A DNA stretch of 64,000 nucleotides, taken from Acuticoccus mangrovi (GTDB taxonomy: Bacteria > Pseudomonadota > Alphaproteobacteria > Rhizobiales > Amorphaceae). Positions 47,077-55,011 of the stretch are shown in pieces; position 1 is the stretch's first letter; each line of letters starts with the position of its first letter. Where the stretch lies: positions 496,001 to 560,000 of the forward strand of contig NZ_JAEKJA010000001.1 of the NCBI RefSeq assembly GCF_016411865.1, read 5' to 3'. The notes under the pieces were generated by a model. It worked only from the letters and a program-made list of their open reading frames with translations. It made no database searches and was not told the DNA's origin. The position numbers were made by a program, and so were the translations under genes.

Positions 47077-48691
47077 CATCGCCCCGCGCATCCTCTCCGG
47101 CGTGCCCGTGTGCGGAGGGATCGCCATCGGGCCGATCCACCGCCTCGGGAGCGCCGAGGTGGGGGCGCGTCAGGCGACGGGCGATCCCGAAGCCGAGCTC
47201 GCCGCCTTCGCGGCCGCCCTTTCCGCCGCGAAGGCGGCGTTGGAGCAGCTTCTCGAGAGCGAGGACGAGCTCGCCGGGGAGATCCTGGAGTTCCAGGCGA
47301 TCCTTCTGGAGGATCCCGACCTCATCGAGCCGATGGAGGCGACGATCAGGGCCGGCACCGCCGCCGACGCCGCCTGGGCGGAGGCGATGGACGCGGAGAT
47401 CAGGGCCTATCGGGAAAGCGGCGAGGCGGTGCTGTCGGCGCGCGCCGACGATCTCGCCGACCTGAAGCGGCGGGTGCTGAGGGCGCTGTCGGGCGAGGCG
47501 GAGGAGGGCGCGGAGGTACCCGGCGGGGCGATCGTCGTCGCCGGCGAGCTGACGCCGTCCGCCTTCCTGGCGCTCGATCTCGGACGTGTCGCGGGCGTCG
47601 CGACGGTGGGCGGGAGCCCGACGAGCCACGTCTCGATCCTGGCGCGGGCGCGGGGGGTGAACCTCGTAGTCGGGATCGCCGGAGCCGACGGGCTCGAGGA
47701 GGGCGTCGCCGCGATCCTCGACGCCGGGGCCGGCACGCTTGAGGTGGCGCCGGGCGTCGCGCGCCTCGCCGACGCCGAGACGGCGCGTGCCGAGGGCGCG
47801 AGCCGGCGGGAGGCCGCCGAACGCCACGCCCGTGAGCCCGCCGAGACCGCCGACGGGGTGGCGGTGAAGGTGCTCGTCAACATCGACGACCCCGCCATCC
47901 TGGAGACGCTGGACCCCGCGATCTGCGACGGGGTGGGGCTGACCCGCACGGAGTTTCTGTTCAAGGATGGGTCGCCGGACGAGGCGGCCCAGCTCGACTT
48001 CTACCGGCGGCTGATCGCGTGGGCCGATGGGCGGGCGGTGACGATCCGCACCCTCGACGCCGGCGGCGACAAGCCGATCCCCGGCATCACCATCGACGGC
48101 GAGGCCAACCCCTTCCTCGGAGTGCGCGGGGTGCGGCTGTCGCTCGCGCGGCCGGACGTCTTCCGCACGCAGCTGCGGGCGCTGGCGCGGGCAGCGGCCG
48201 ACGCCCCGGTGCCGCTCAAGGTGATGGTGCCGATGGTGACGGTGCCCGCCGAGCTCGAGGCGGCGCGGGCGATCCTCGCCGAGGAGGTGGCCCGGCTCGA
48301 AGGGGAGGGGATCCCTTGTGCGATGCCGATCCTCGGGACGATGATCGAGGTGCCGGCGGCGGCGCTGACGGCGGCCGACTTCGACGCCGGCTTCTATTCG
48401 ATCGGCTCCAACGACCTCGTGCAGTACGTGACGGCGAGCGCGCGCGACAATTCCGCGGTGGCCGCGCTCGCCGACCCGCTCAACCCGGCCGTGCTCGAGC
48501 TGATCGCCCGGACCGTGGCGGCGGGAGCCGCGGGCGGCGTGGAGGTGAGCCTTTGCGGCGACATGGCCTCATCGCCGCGGCTCGCCGGCACGCTGCTGAA
48601 GGCGGGGCTCAGGGTGTTCAGCGCGGCCCCCGCCGAGGTGGCGGCGGTGAAGGCGGCGATCCGCGAGGCGCGGACGGGCGCCGATGGATGA
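47069..48691 (+). CDS. ptsI: PEP-protein phosphotransferase (enzyme I)
   Basis: A 540-residue enzyme I. The phosphorylated His187 lies in GGSPTSHVSILAR; the PEP-binding TIRTLDAGGDKP, the metal site GSNDLVQY and the active Cys in SLCGDMAS are all present, so it should be catalytically complete. It uses phosphoenolpyruvate to start the relay to HPr, DhaM and DhaL. No sugar-specific PTS permease is in the window, so it serves the kinase. Slightly shorter than E. coli PtsI. Confidence 0.95.
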   Translation: MSDIAPRILSGVPVCGGIAIGPIHRLGSAEVGARQATGDPEAELAAFAAALSAAKAALEQLLESEDELAGEILEFQAILLEDPDLIEPMEATIRAGTAADAAWAEAMDAEIRAYRESGEAVLSARADDLADLKRRVLRALSGEAEEGAEVPGGAIVVAGELTPSAFLALDLGRVAGVATVGGSPTSHVSILARARGVNLVVGIAGADGLEEGVAAILDAGAGTLEVAPGVARLADAETARAEGASRREAAERHAREPAETADGVAVKVLVNIDDPAILETLDPAICDGVGLTRTEFLFKDGSPDEAAQLDFYRRLIAWADGRAVTIRTLDAGGDKPIPGITIDGEANPFLGVRGVRLSLARPDVFRTQLRALARAAADAPVPLKVMVPMVTVPAELEAARAILAEEVARLEGEGIPCAMPILGTMIEVPAAALTAADFDAGFYSIGSNDLVQYVTASARDNSAVAALADPLNPAVLELIARTVAAGAAGGVEVSLCGDMASSPRLAGTLLKAGLRVFSAAPAEVAAVKAAIREARTGADG

Positions 48692-49127
48692 CGAGGTGAG
48701 CCGGCTCGACCCGGTGGCGCGCTACAAGCTTCTCTTGAAGGCGGCCATCGAGCGGCGCCCGTCGGGCACGCGCCAGAAGCTCGCCGAGGCGATCGGCACC
48801 CACAAGAGCTTCATCAGCCAGGTCACCAACCCCTCCTATCGCGTGCCGCTGCCGGCGCAGCACATTCCGACGCTCTTTCGGGTGTGCCATTTCGGCCCGG
48901 AGGAGAAGCGCCGCTTTCTCGATGCCTACGCCGAGGCCCATCCCGGGCAGGCGGGTGCGATCGAGGAGCTGTCGCGCATCGATGCCGACGTGCTGCGCAT
49001 TCCGATGCCGCATTTCGACGACCCCACCACGCGCCGCGAGGTGGAGGAGCTGATCCGCGAGTTCGCCGAGCGGGTGATCGCCCTCGCGCTGCGCGGTCAG
49101 ACGGACCCTGGGAGGAGCCAATCATGA
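48684..49127 (+). CDS. Helix-turn-helix regulator in the dha operon
   Basis: A 147-residue protein with an XRE-like helix-turn-helix at about residues 25-60 (RQKLAEAIGTHKSFISQVTN) and a helical C-terminal half. It begins inside the enzyme I gene and its stop overlaps dhaK, so it is made together with the kinase. It may sense kinase or PTS state and regulate the operon; that is inference from position. I know of no characterised homologue. Confidence 0.78.
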   Translation: MDDEVSRLDPVARYKLLLKAAIERRPSGTRQKLAEAIGTHKSFISQVTNPSYRVPLPAQHIPTLFRVCHFGPEEKRRFLDAYAEAHPGQAGAIEELSRIDADVLRIPMPHFDDPTTRREVEELIREFAERVIALALRGQTDPGRSQS

Positions 49128-50110
49128 AGAAACTGATGAACAGTCCCGACACTCTCCTCACCGAGAGCCTGCGCGGGTTCAGCGCGGCGCATTCGGGTCT
49201 CGTGACGGTGCGCCTCGACCCGATGTTCGTCACGCGTGCCGACGCGCCGCGCAAGGGCAAGGTGGCGCTAGTCTCGGGCGGCGGCTCCGGCCACGAGCCG
49301 ATGCATGCGGGTTTCGTGGGCATGGGAATGCTGGACGCGGCCTGTCCGGGCCAGGTGTTCACCTCGCCGACACCGGACCAGATCGTCGCCGCCATCGAGG
49401 CGGTGGACGGCGGTGCCGGCGTGCTCCTCATCGTGAAGAACTACGCCGGCGACGTGATGAACTTCGAGATGGCCGCCGAGATCGCCGAGGGGGCGGTGGA
49501 GACGGTGCTCACCAACGACGACGTGGCGGTGGAGGCTTCGACCCACAGCCAGGGGCGGCGCGGTGTGGCGGCGACGGTGATCGTGGAGAAGATCGTCGGC
49601 GCCGCGGCCGAGCGGGGCGACGATCTCGCCGCCCTCAAGGCGCTCGGCGAGGCCGTCAACGCGGGGTCGGGCACGATGGGCGTCGCGCTCACGAGCTGCA
49701 CGGTGCCGGCGGTCGGTCGCCCCACCTTCGATCTCGCCGAGGACGAGATGGAGATGGGCATCGGCATCCACGGCGAGCCCGGCCGCCGCCGCGTGGCGAT
49801 GATGACGGCCGACGCGATCGCCAAGGAGATCGTCGGCGCCGTGGTCGAGGACGTGAAGCTCGCCAAGGGCGAGGAGGTGCTGCTTCTCGTCAACGGCATG
49901 GGCGGCACTCCGCTCCTGGAGCTCTACGGCCTCTACGATGCGGCGCTGCGCACCTGCGGCGACCACGGGGTGGCCGTCGCCCGCTCGCTGGTGGGCAACT
50001 ACTGCACGTCCCTCGACATGGCGGGGGCGTCGATCACCCTCACCCGGCTCGACGGGGAGAAGGCGGCGCTGTGGGATGCGCCCGTCCACACCGCGGCGAT
50101 GCGTTGGTGA
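49124..50110 (+). CDS. dhaK: Dihydroxyacetone kinase subunit DhaK
   Basis: A 328-residue DhaK. It binds dihydroxyacetone covalently as a hemiaminal through His216 in GIGIHGEPG, next to the diagnostic SGGGSGHEPMHAG. Phosphate arrives from ATP on DhaL, giving dihydroxyacetone phosphate for glycolysis. The ATG has a strong GGAGGAG and overlaps the regulator stop (ATGA). It is the last gene of the importer-kinase operon. Confidence 0.96.
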   Translation: MKKLMNSPDTLLTESLRGFSAAHSGLVTVRLDPMFVTRADAPRKGKVALVSGGGSGHEPMHAGFVGMGMLDAACPGQVFTSPTPDQIVAAIEAVDGGAGVLLIVKNYAGDVMNFEMAAEIAEGAVETVLTNDDVAVEASTHSQGRRGVAATVIVEKIVGAAAERGDDLAALKALGEAVNAGSGTMGVALTSCTVPAVGRPTFDLAEDEMEMGIGIHGEPGRRRVAMMTADAIAKEIVGAVVEDVKLAKGEEVLLLVNGMGGTPLLELYGLYDAALRTCGDHGVAVARSLVGNYCTSLDMAGASITLTRLDGEKAALWDAPVHTAAMRW

Positions 50111-50257
50111 TCGCCTCTTGATGGTGATCAAAGCGGCCCGGCCCGCGGCCCGCTAGCCCGAAGGATCTCTGAGGGAGGGCGGGCGATGGGACGTCGCATT
50201 TGTGCCATTTGCGGTCGTAGCCGCGACTGATCAGTCGTGCCTTAAGCGGACATCCGG

Positions 50258-50285
50258 CCCTTCAAAAACGACGGTTTTTGAGGGG
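50258..50285 (-). terminator. Terminator-like hairpin of the orphan ATPase gene
   Basis: Arms TCAAAAAC (50262-50269) and GTTTTTGA (50274-50281), extended by flanking C/G bases, form a stem directly behind the stop codon of the minus-strand ATPase gene. The arms are copies of the octamer found elsewhere in the island. Confidence 0.55.
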
Positions 50286-51470
50286 CTAAGGCCGCGCTCC
50301 TGCGCTTCGATTGGTTCGCCTTAAAAAATCATCGAAGAGCGGAACTGTAAAATCTACATCACCGAAACTCGGGCTGTAGATCATCCCTTTCTTGATTATG
50401 CTTGCGCGTCTTGGTCCAAGAGCTCGTTGATCTTTTCCAAGCTTTATGGCCACGTCACTTACGCCATACGGACCGCGTCCGAGGTTGGCCATAGCATGAA
50501 CGTAATCCACTTCGGCCTTGGTAAGACGTTCGAACCTCACTTTGAAAAACCCGTTATCAAGTCGACGAAGGGCATGCTCCGTTGCTCGATTAACATCGTC
50601 CACTCCAATAGGGCTCAGCTCCGAAACATTCCAAGCATGATGCCCCCACTCTTGGAGAAAGAATGGGTACCCAGAAGTCCTATCCAGTATTATATCCAAC
50701 GCTTCTGGGGTAATATCCACCCCCTTACTGCTCAGTGGTTTTATTAAAGCGTTACTTGCATCATTGCGCTCAAGCGCATCAATTTTTGGAAAGATGAAAA
50801 GACGCTCTGCATAGGATTTTGCGTCACCCGATAATTTTGCAATTTGAGGCAACCCGCCCGCAAATACCATCACTGGGAGATTGCGCTGGGCCATACGATG
50901 GACGGCGACAATGACAGCAGCTAACTCAAAATCCTCAAGGTACTGCACCTCATCTATTAGAAGTACCCACCCACGCTCTGCCTTCAGAGCTGCTTGGCCG
51001 ATAGCTTCAAATAGATCAGATAAATCGAGTTCGAGGTCCCCGCTATCAGCGGTTCCAGGATCAGGATCGACGCCGAGCTCGACATCGCCCCAACTTATCT
51101 TGAATGCAGATGCAAACCCTCTCAAGGCACGCATAGCAGAGAGAGCTTGATGCTTGGCGGCTTCCGTGGTCGATAGTTTCCGCAACGTTTGGCGGATATG
51201 GGGATACAGCTGCTCAGCGAGCGCCTTGTTCTCAGGTGCCTCAACAAACGATGTTAAGTGCCCCGCCTGCTGAGCGGATTCCCGTATCTCGTTTAGAAGG
51301 ACAGTCTTACCTGTCCCCCGCAACCCCAGCAGGATTTGGGATTGTGCGCTGCGCCGCTCTATTGAGCGCCGCAGCGCAATCTTCGCGTCGCCGATCACGG
51401 CTTCCCGGCCTGCAAGTTCGGGTGGCCTTGACCCAGCACCTGGCGCAAACGGGTTCTCGAATGGGTCCAT
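50286..51470 (-). CDS. Orphan AAA ATPase (Orc1/Cdc6-like AAA_16 type)
   Basis: A 394-residue ATPase with much lower GC and different codon use from all neighbours. The N-terminus FENPFAPGAGSRPPELAGRE is typical of a scattered ATPase group; Walker A is GLRGTGKT (49-56), Walker B is WVLLIDEVQYLED, and a C-terminal winged-helix-like part (about 310-385, AEVDYVHAMA and RASIIKKGMIYSP) suggests DNA binding. Function of the group is unknown to me. It stands alone inside an inverted-repeat-bounded island, which suggests horizontal transfer. The ATG follows a GGAGC about 15 bases upstream. Confidence 0.85.
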   Translation of the reverse strand: MDPFENPFAPGAGSRPPELAGREAVIGDAKIALRRSIERRSAQSQILLGLRGTGKTVLLNEIRESAQQAGHLTSFVEAPENKALAEQLYPHIRQTLRKLSTTEAAKHQALSAMRALRGFASAFKISWGDVELGVDPDPGTADSGDLELDLSDLFEAIGQAALKAERGWVLLIDEVQYLEDFELAAVIVAVHRMAQRNLPVMVFAGGLPQIAKLSGDAKSYAERLFIFPKIDALERNDASNALIKPLSSKGVDITPEALDIILDRTSGYPFFLQEWGHHAWNVSELSPIGVDDVNRATEHALRRLDNGFFKVRFERLTKAEVDYVHAMANLGRGPYGVSDVAIKLGKDQRALGPRRASIIKKGMIYSPSFGDVDFTVPLFDDFLRRTNRSAGARP

Positions 51471-51924
51471 CCGGCTTCTTCGTAGCTCCTGCGTCAGCTA
51501 TCAAAAACTAAGGGGGACTATCCTCTATAGGTTAGCCCTTGTTAGCAATATGAAGTTTTTGATATCCTCGCCTGTAACCTCTCAAAAACGAACGTTTTCG
51601 GCACCTGGTGGGGCCCCTACCAAGACCGCCTCCCCCGTTTGGGATACCCCCTCTCAAATCTATCTCGAGAAACCCGCTCGCGAAACGGCGGCACTCGGCG
51701 AGTTTTGAGAGGCGGCGGCTAGCCTCGACGGATGTCCGCTTCACGAGCTTATTCACCTTCGAGTGAACGGCGGCTCAGGGTGCGGAGCGGCGCACGAGGA
51801 TGCCCGCCAAGGCCGCGGCGCTGGGACGCAAGGGGGCCTGAGCGAGCCGTGCGGCTGTTCGCGGGATGATTTCGTCGATGTCCGGCCACTTCTCAGCCCG
51901 TGGTACAAGGGCTACATCGCGTCC
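51471..51924 (-). promoter_or_regulatory. Upstream region of the orphan ATPase, with inverted octamer repeats
   Basis: This 454-base gap lies between the divergent ATPase and prfC starts. ATCAAAAACT (51500-51509) and AGTTTTTGAT (51554-51563) form a perfect 10-bp inverted repeat around an AT-rich segment that probably holds the ATPase promoter (TATAGAG on the minus strand). A further TCAAAAAC at 51582-51589 sits in TCAAAAACGAACGTTTTC, and CCTCTCAAAA/TTTTGAGAGG (51578-51713) form another inverted pair. The island ends at 51741; the rest is the prfC leader. Confidence 0.45.
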
Positions 51925-53538
51925 ATGAACACACTTCTGCCGAATCTGTCCGCCGAAGCGGCGCTGAAGCCCGAGATCGCCCGCCGGCGCACCTTCGCGA
52001 TCATTTCGCATCCCGACGCGGGCAAGACGACGCTGACGGAAAAGCTGCTGCTGTTCGGCGGCGCCATCCACCTCGCCGGCGAGGTGGCGGCGCGCGGCGA
52101 GCGTCGGCGCACGCGCTCCGACTGGATGGAGATCGAGAAGAAGCGCGGCATCTCGGTGTCGTCCTCGGTGATGATGTTCGAGCGCGACGGGTTCGTGTTC
52201 AACCTTCTCGACACGCCGGGCCACGAGGACTTTTCGGAGGACACCTACCGTACGCTGACGGCCGTCGATTCGGCGGTGATGGTGGTCGACGCGGCGAAAG
52301 GCATCGAGGCGCAGACCTTGAAGCTCTTCGAGGTCTGCCGGCTGCGCGACATTCCGATCATCACCTTCATCAACAAGGTGGACCGGGAGGGCCGCGACCC
52401 GTTCGAGCTGATGGACGAGATCGCCGACAAGCTGGCGCTGGAGCTCTCGCCGGTGACCTGGCCCATCGGGATGGGCGGCCAGTTCCATGGCTGTTTCAAT
52501 CTCACCACCAACGACTTCCACCGCGTGACCGACGCCGGCGGCACCGGCTATGGCGGCACCACCAAGCTGTCGGGTCTCGATGATCCGGCGCTCGATGCGG
52601 CGGTGAACGGCGGGGTGCTGGAGGAGTTCCGCGCCCAGGCCGAGCTTGCGACGAGCGCTCTGCCGGCGGTCGACATGGAGTCCTATCGCGAGGGCCACCT
52701 GTCGCCGGTGTTCTTCGGCTCGGCGCTGCGCGACTTCTGCGTCGCCGACCTTCTCGACGGGCTCGCCGCCTGGGCACCGCCGCCGCGGCCCCAGCCGGCC
52801 GGCGAGGCGACCGTCGACCCCAACCAGGACGCCGTCAGCGCGCTGGTCTTCAAGGTCCAGGCGAACATGGACCCCAACCACCGCGACCGCATCGCCTTCG
52901 CGCGGATCTGCTCGGGCCGTTTCTCGCGCGGCATGAAGCTGAACCAGGTGGGCACGGGCAAGAGCCTCGCGGTGACCGCGCCGATCTTCTTCCTCGCCGA
53001 CGAGCGGGAGCTTGCCGAGGAGGCTTGGGCGGGCGACATCATCGGCATTCCGAACCACGGCACGCTGCGGGTCGGCGACACCCTGGCGGAGCGGACCGAC
53101 CTGCGCTTCACCGGCCTGCCGCGCTTCGCGCCCGAGATCCTGCGCCGCGTGCGGCTCGGCGATCCGATGAAGACCAAGCAGATGCGCCGCGCCCTGCAGG
53201 ATCTTTCGGAGGAGGGGCTGGCGCAGGTCTTCCGCACCCATCTCGGCGGCGACCACATCGTCGGCGTCGTAGGCGCGCTGCAGCTCGACGTGATGGCCTC
53301 GCGCGTCGCCGCCGAGTACAAGGTGACCATCGACTTCGAGCCGGCGCCCTACGCGACGGCGCGCTGGCTCGGCGGCGACCCGAAGCTGGTGAAGGCGTTC
53401 GTCGACGGCAATAAGTCCACCGTCGCCGACGATGTGGACGGCGACCCGGTCTACCTCGCGCGCAACGCCTGGGAGCTGAACTACGTGCGCGAGCGCAACC
53501 CCGACATCAAATTCCTCGAAACCAAGGAAATGCGCTGA
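51925..53538 (+). CDS. prfC: Peptide chain release factor 3
   Basis: A 537-residue translational GTPase that recycles RF1/RF2 after termination. G1 is SHPDAGKTTL, G3 DTPGHEDF and G4 NKVDREGRDP; the effector-region SSVMMFERDG is typical of RF3 rather than EF-G. The ATG at MNTLLPNLSAE was chosen because family homology starts just after it; an upstream ATG at 51763 would add 54 unrelated residues. Full length. Confidence 0.96.
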   Translation: MNTLLPNLSAEAALKPEIARRRTFAIISHPDAGKTTLTEKLLLFGGAIHLAGEVAARGERRRTRSDWMEIEKKRGISVSSSVMMFERDGFVFNLLDTPGHEDFSEDTYRTLTAVDSAVMVVDAAKGIEAQTLKLFEVCRLRDIPIITFINKVDREGRDPFELMDEIADKLALELSPVTWPIGMGGQFHGCFNLTTNDFHRVTDAGGTGYGGTTKLSGLDDPALDAAVNGGVLEEFRAQAELATSALPAVDMESYREGHLSPVFFGSALRDFCVADLLDGLAAWAPPPRPQPAGEATVDPNQDAVSALVFKVQANMDPNHRDRIAFARICSGRFSRGMKLNQVGTGKSLAVTAPIFFLADERELAEEAWAGDIIGIPNHGTLRVGDTLAERTDLRFTGLPRFAPEILRRVRLGDPMKTKQMRRALQDLSEEGLAQVFRTHLGGDHIVGVVGALQLDVMASRVAAEYKVTIDFEPAPYATARWLGGDPKLVKAFVDGNKSTVADDVDGDPVYLARNAWELNYVRERNPDIKFLETKEMR

Positions 53539-53540
53539 CG

Positions 53541-53571
53541 CCGCCCCGCACTGCGGCCCGGGCTGGGGCGG
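53541..53571. terminator. Bidirectional hairpin between prfC and aldehyde dehydrogenase
   Basis: Arms CCGCCCC (53541-53547) and GGGGCGG (53565-53571) lie in the 43-base gap between two convergent genes and can fold on either strand. No T-tract is present. Confidence 0.45.
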
Positions 53572-53581
53572 GTGGGGCGCC

Positions 53582-55009
53582 TCAGCTGAGGTCGACCACC
53601 ACGTTCTTCACCTCGGTGTAGAATTCCAGGCCGTGCATGCCGAGCTCGCGGCCGATGCCGGAGCGCTTGTAGCCGCCAAACGGGGCGTAGACGCTGGTGC
53701 GCGATGCGCTCGGCAGCCCGTTGACCGCCACCATCCCGGTGCGCACGGCACGGGCGACGCGCAGCGCCACCGAAATGTCGCGCGACCACACCGAGCCGTT
53801 GAGGCCGTACTCGGAGGCGTTGGCGAGCGCGATCGCCTCCCCCTCCGTGTCGAACGGCGTCACGGTTGCGACCGGGCCGAAGATCTCGCGATGGAAGGCG
53901 GGATTGTCGGCCTCTGCCGCGAGGATGGTGGCGGGGTAGAAGGCGCCCGGTCCGTCGATGGCGGTGCCGCCCGTCACGAGGCGGGCGCCGGCGGCAAGCG
54001 CCTCCTCCACGGCGGCGTGGACGCCGGCGCGATGGGAAGCGGAGATCAGCGGGCCGAGGGTGGTCGCCGTGTCGTCGTAGGCGCCGGTGCGCACCGCCGC
54101 TGCCGCTTCGGCGAAGCGGGCGAGGAAGGTGTCGTAGAGCGGACGCTCCACCAGGAGGCGGGAGCGCGCCGAGCAGGACTGGCCGGCATTGCCGAAGGCG
54201 GAGCCGACGGCGCTCGCCACCGCGCGGTCGAGATCGGCGTCGGCGAAGACGATGTTGGCGTTCTTGCCGCCGAGCTCCAGGGCGACGCGCTTGATGGTGC
54301 CGGCGGCGAGGCGCATGACCTCCGCCCCGACGCGGGTCGACCCGGTGAAGGCGATGCCGTCGACGGCCGGATCCTCGGCGAGGGCGCGGCCGACCTCGGC
54401 CCCGCCGGGCAGCACCGAGAGGACGCCCGCGGGCACGCCCGCCTCGGCGACGACCTCGGCGAGGAGAAGCGCGGTGAGCGGCGTCGCGGGGGACGGCTTC
54501 AAGAGCGCGGTGCAGCCCGCCGCGAGCGCCGGGGCGACCTTCCACGACGCGCCGAGGAGGGGGAAGTTCCACGGCACGATCTGGGCGACCACGCCGAGCG
54601 GCTCGCGCAGCGTCATGTCGAGGAGGCCGCTGCCGAGGGGGATCGTCTCGCCGAAGAACTTGTCCATCGCGCCGGCGTAGTAGCGGAAGACCCCGGCCGC
54701 CCCCTCGATCTCGCGGCGGACGGCGGCGAGGGGTTTGCCGGCGTTCTGCGCCTCGAGGCGGGCGAACTCGTCGAGGCGGGCGAGGATCCCGTCGGCGACC
54801 GCGTCGAGCTGGGCGCCACGCTCGGCGGGGGCGCGGTGGGACCAGTCGCCGTCGTCGAAGGCGGTGCGGGCGGCGGCGATCGCGCACGCCACGTCGTGCG
54901 CACCCGCGAAGGACACCTCGGCGAGGTCGACGCCGGTCCAGGGATCGACCAGGCGGGTGGCCGCTTCGCCGGGCACGAAGGCGCCGGCGACGAAGGGGCT
55001 TGTGCGCAT
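53582..55009 (-). CDS. NAD(P)-dependent aldehyde dehydrogenase
   Basis: A 475-residue aldehyde dehydrogenase. The substrate-channel VPWNFPLLGASWK, the general base Glu in ALELGGKNA and the nucleophile Cys in GNAGQSCSARSR are all present, as is FGGYKRSGIGRELG near the C-terminus. It oxidises an aldehyde to the acid; substrate not evident. It starts three bases after the stop of the decarboxylase-fold gene, so the two are co-transcribed and may share a pathway. Confidence 0.94.
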   Translation of the reverse strand: MRTSPFVAGAFVPGEAATRLVDPWTGVDLAEVSFAGAHDVACAIAAARTAFDDGDWSHRAPAERGAQLDAVADGILARLDEFARLEAQNAGKPLAAVRREIEGAAGVFRYYAGAMDKFFGETIPLGSGLLDMTLREPLGVVAQIVPWNFPLLGASWKVAPALAAGCTALLKPSPATPLTALLLAEVVAEAGVPAGVLSVLPGGAEVGRALAEDPAVDGIAFTGSTRVGAEVMRLAAGTIKRVALELGGKNANIVFADADLDRAVASAVGSAFGNAGQSCSARSRLLVERPLYDTFLARFAEAAAAVRTGAYDDTATTLGPLISASHRAGVHAAVEEALAAGARLVTGGTAIDGPGAFYPATILAAEADNPAFHREIFGPVATVTPFDTEGEAIALANASEYGLNGSVWSRDISVALRVARAVRTGMVAVNGLPSASRTSVYAPFGGYKRSGIGRELGMHGLEFYTEVKNVVVDLS

Positions 55010-55011
55010 CT

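Larger units (their letters stand above)
50244..51741. mobile_element. Low-GC island with orphan ATPase, bounded by 13-bp inverted repeats
   Basis: A visibly AT-richer block in an otherwise GC-rich region. Its ends are the perfect inverted repeat AAGCGGACATCCG (50244-50256) and CGGATGTCCGCTT (51729-51741). The match resumes as TCGTG/CACGA outside a four-base gap. The only gene is an AAA ATPase. There is no transposase, integrase or target duplication that I can see, so 'mobile' is an inference from composition and the end repeats. Confidence 0.45.

Noticed and set aside
50244-51741. Insertion sequence
   Set aside because: Inverted ends are present but there is no transposase and no target-site duplication that I can see. 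Kept only as a possible mobile island.
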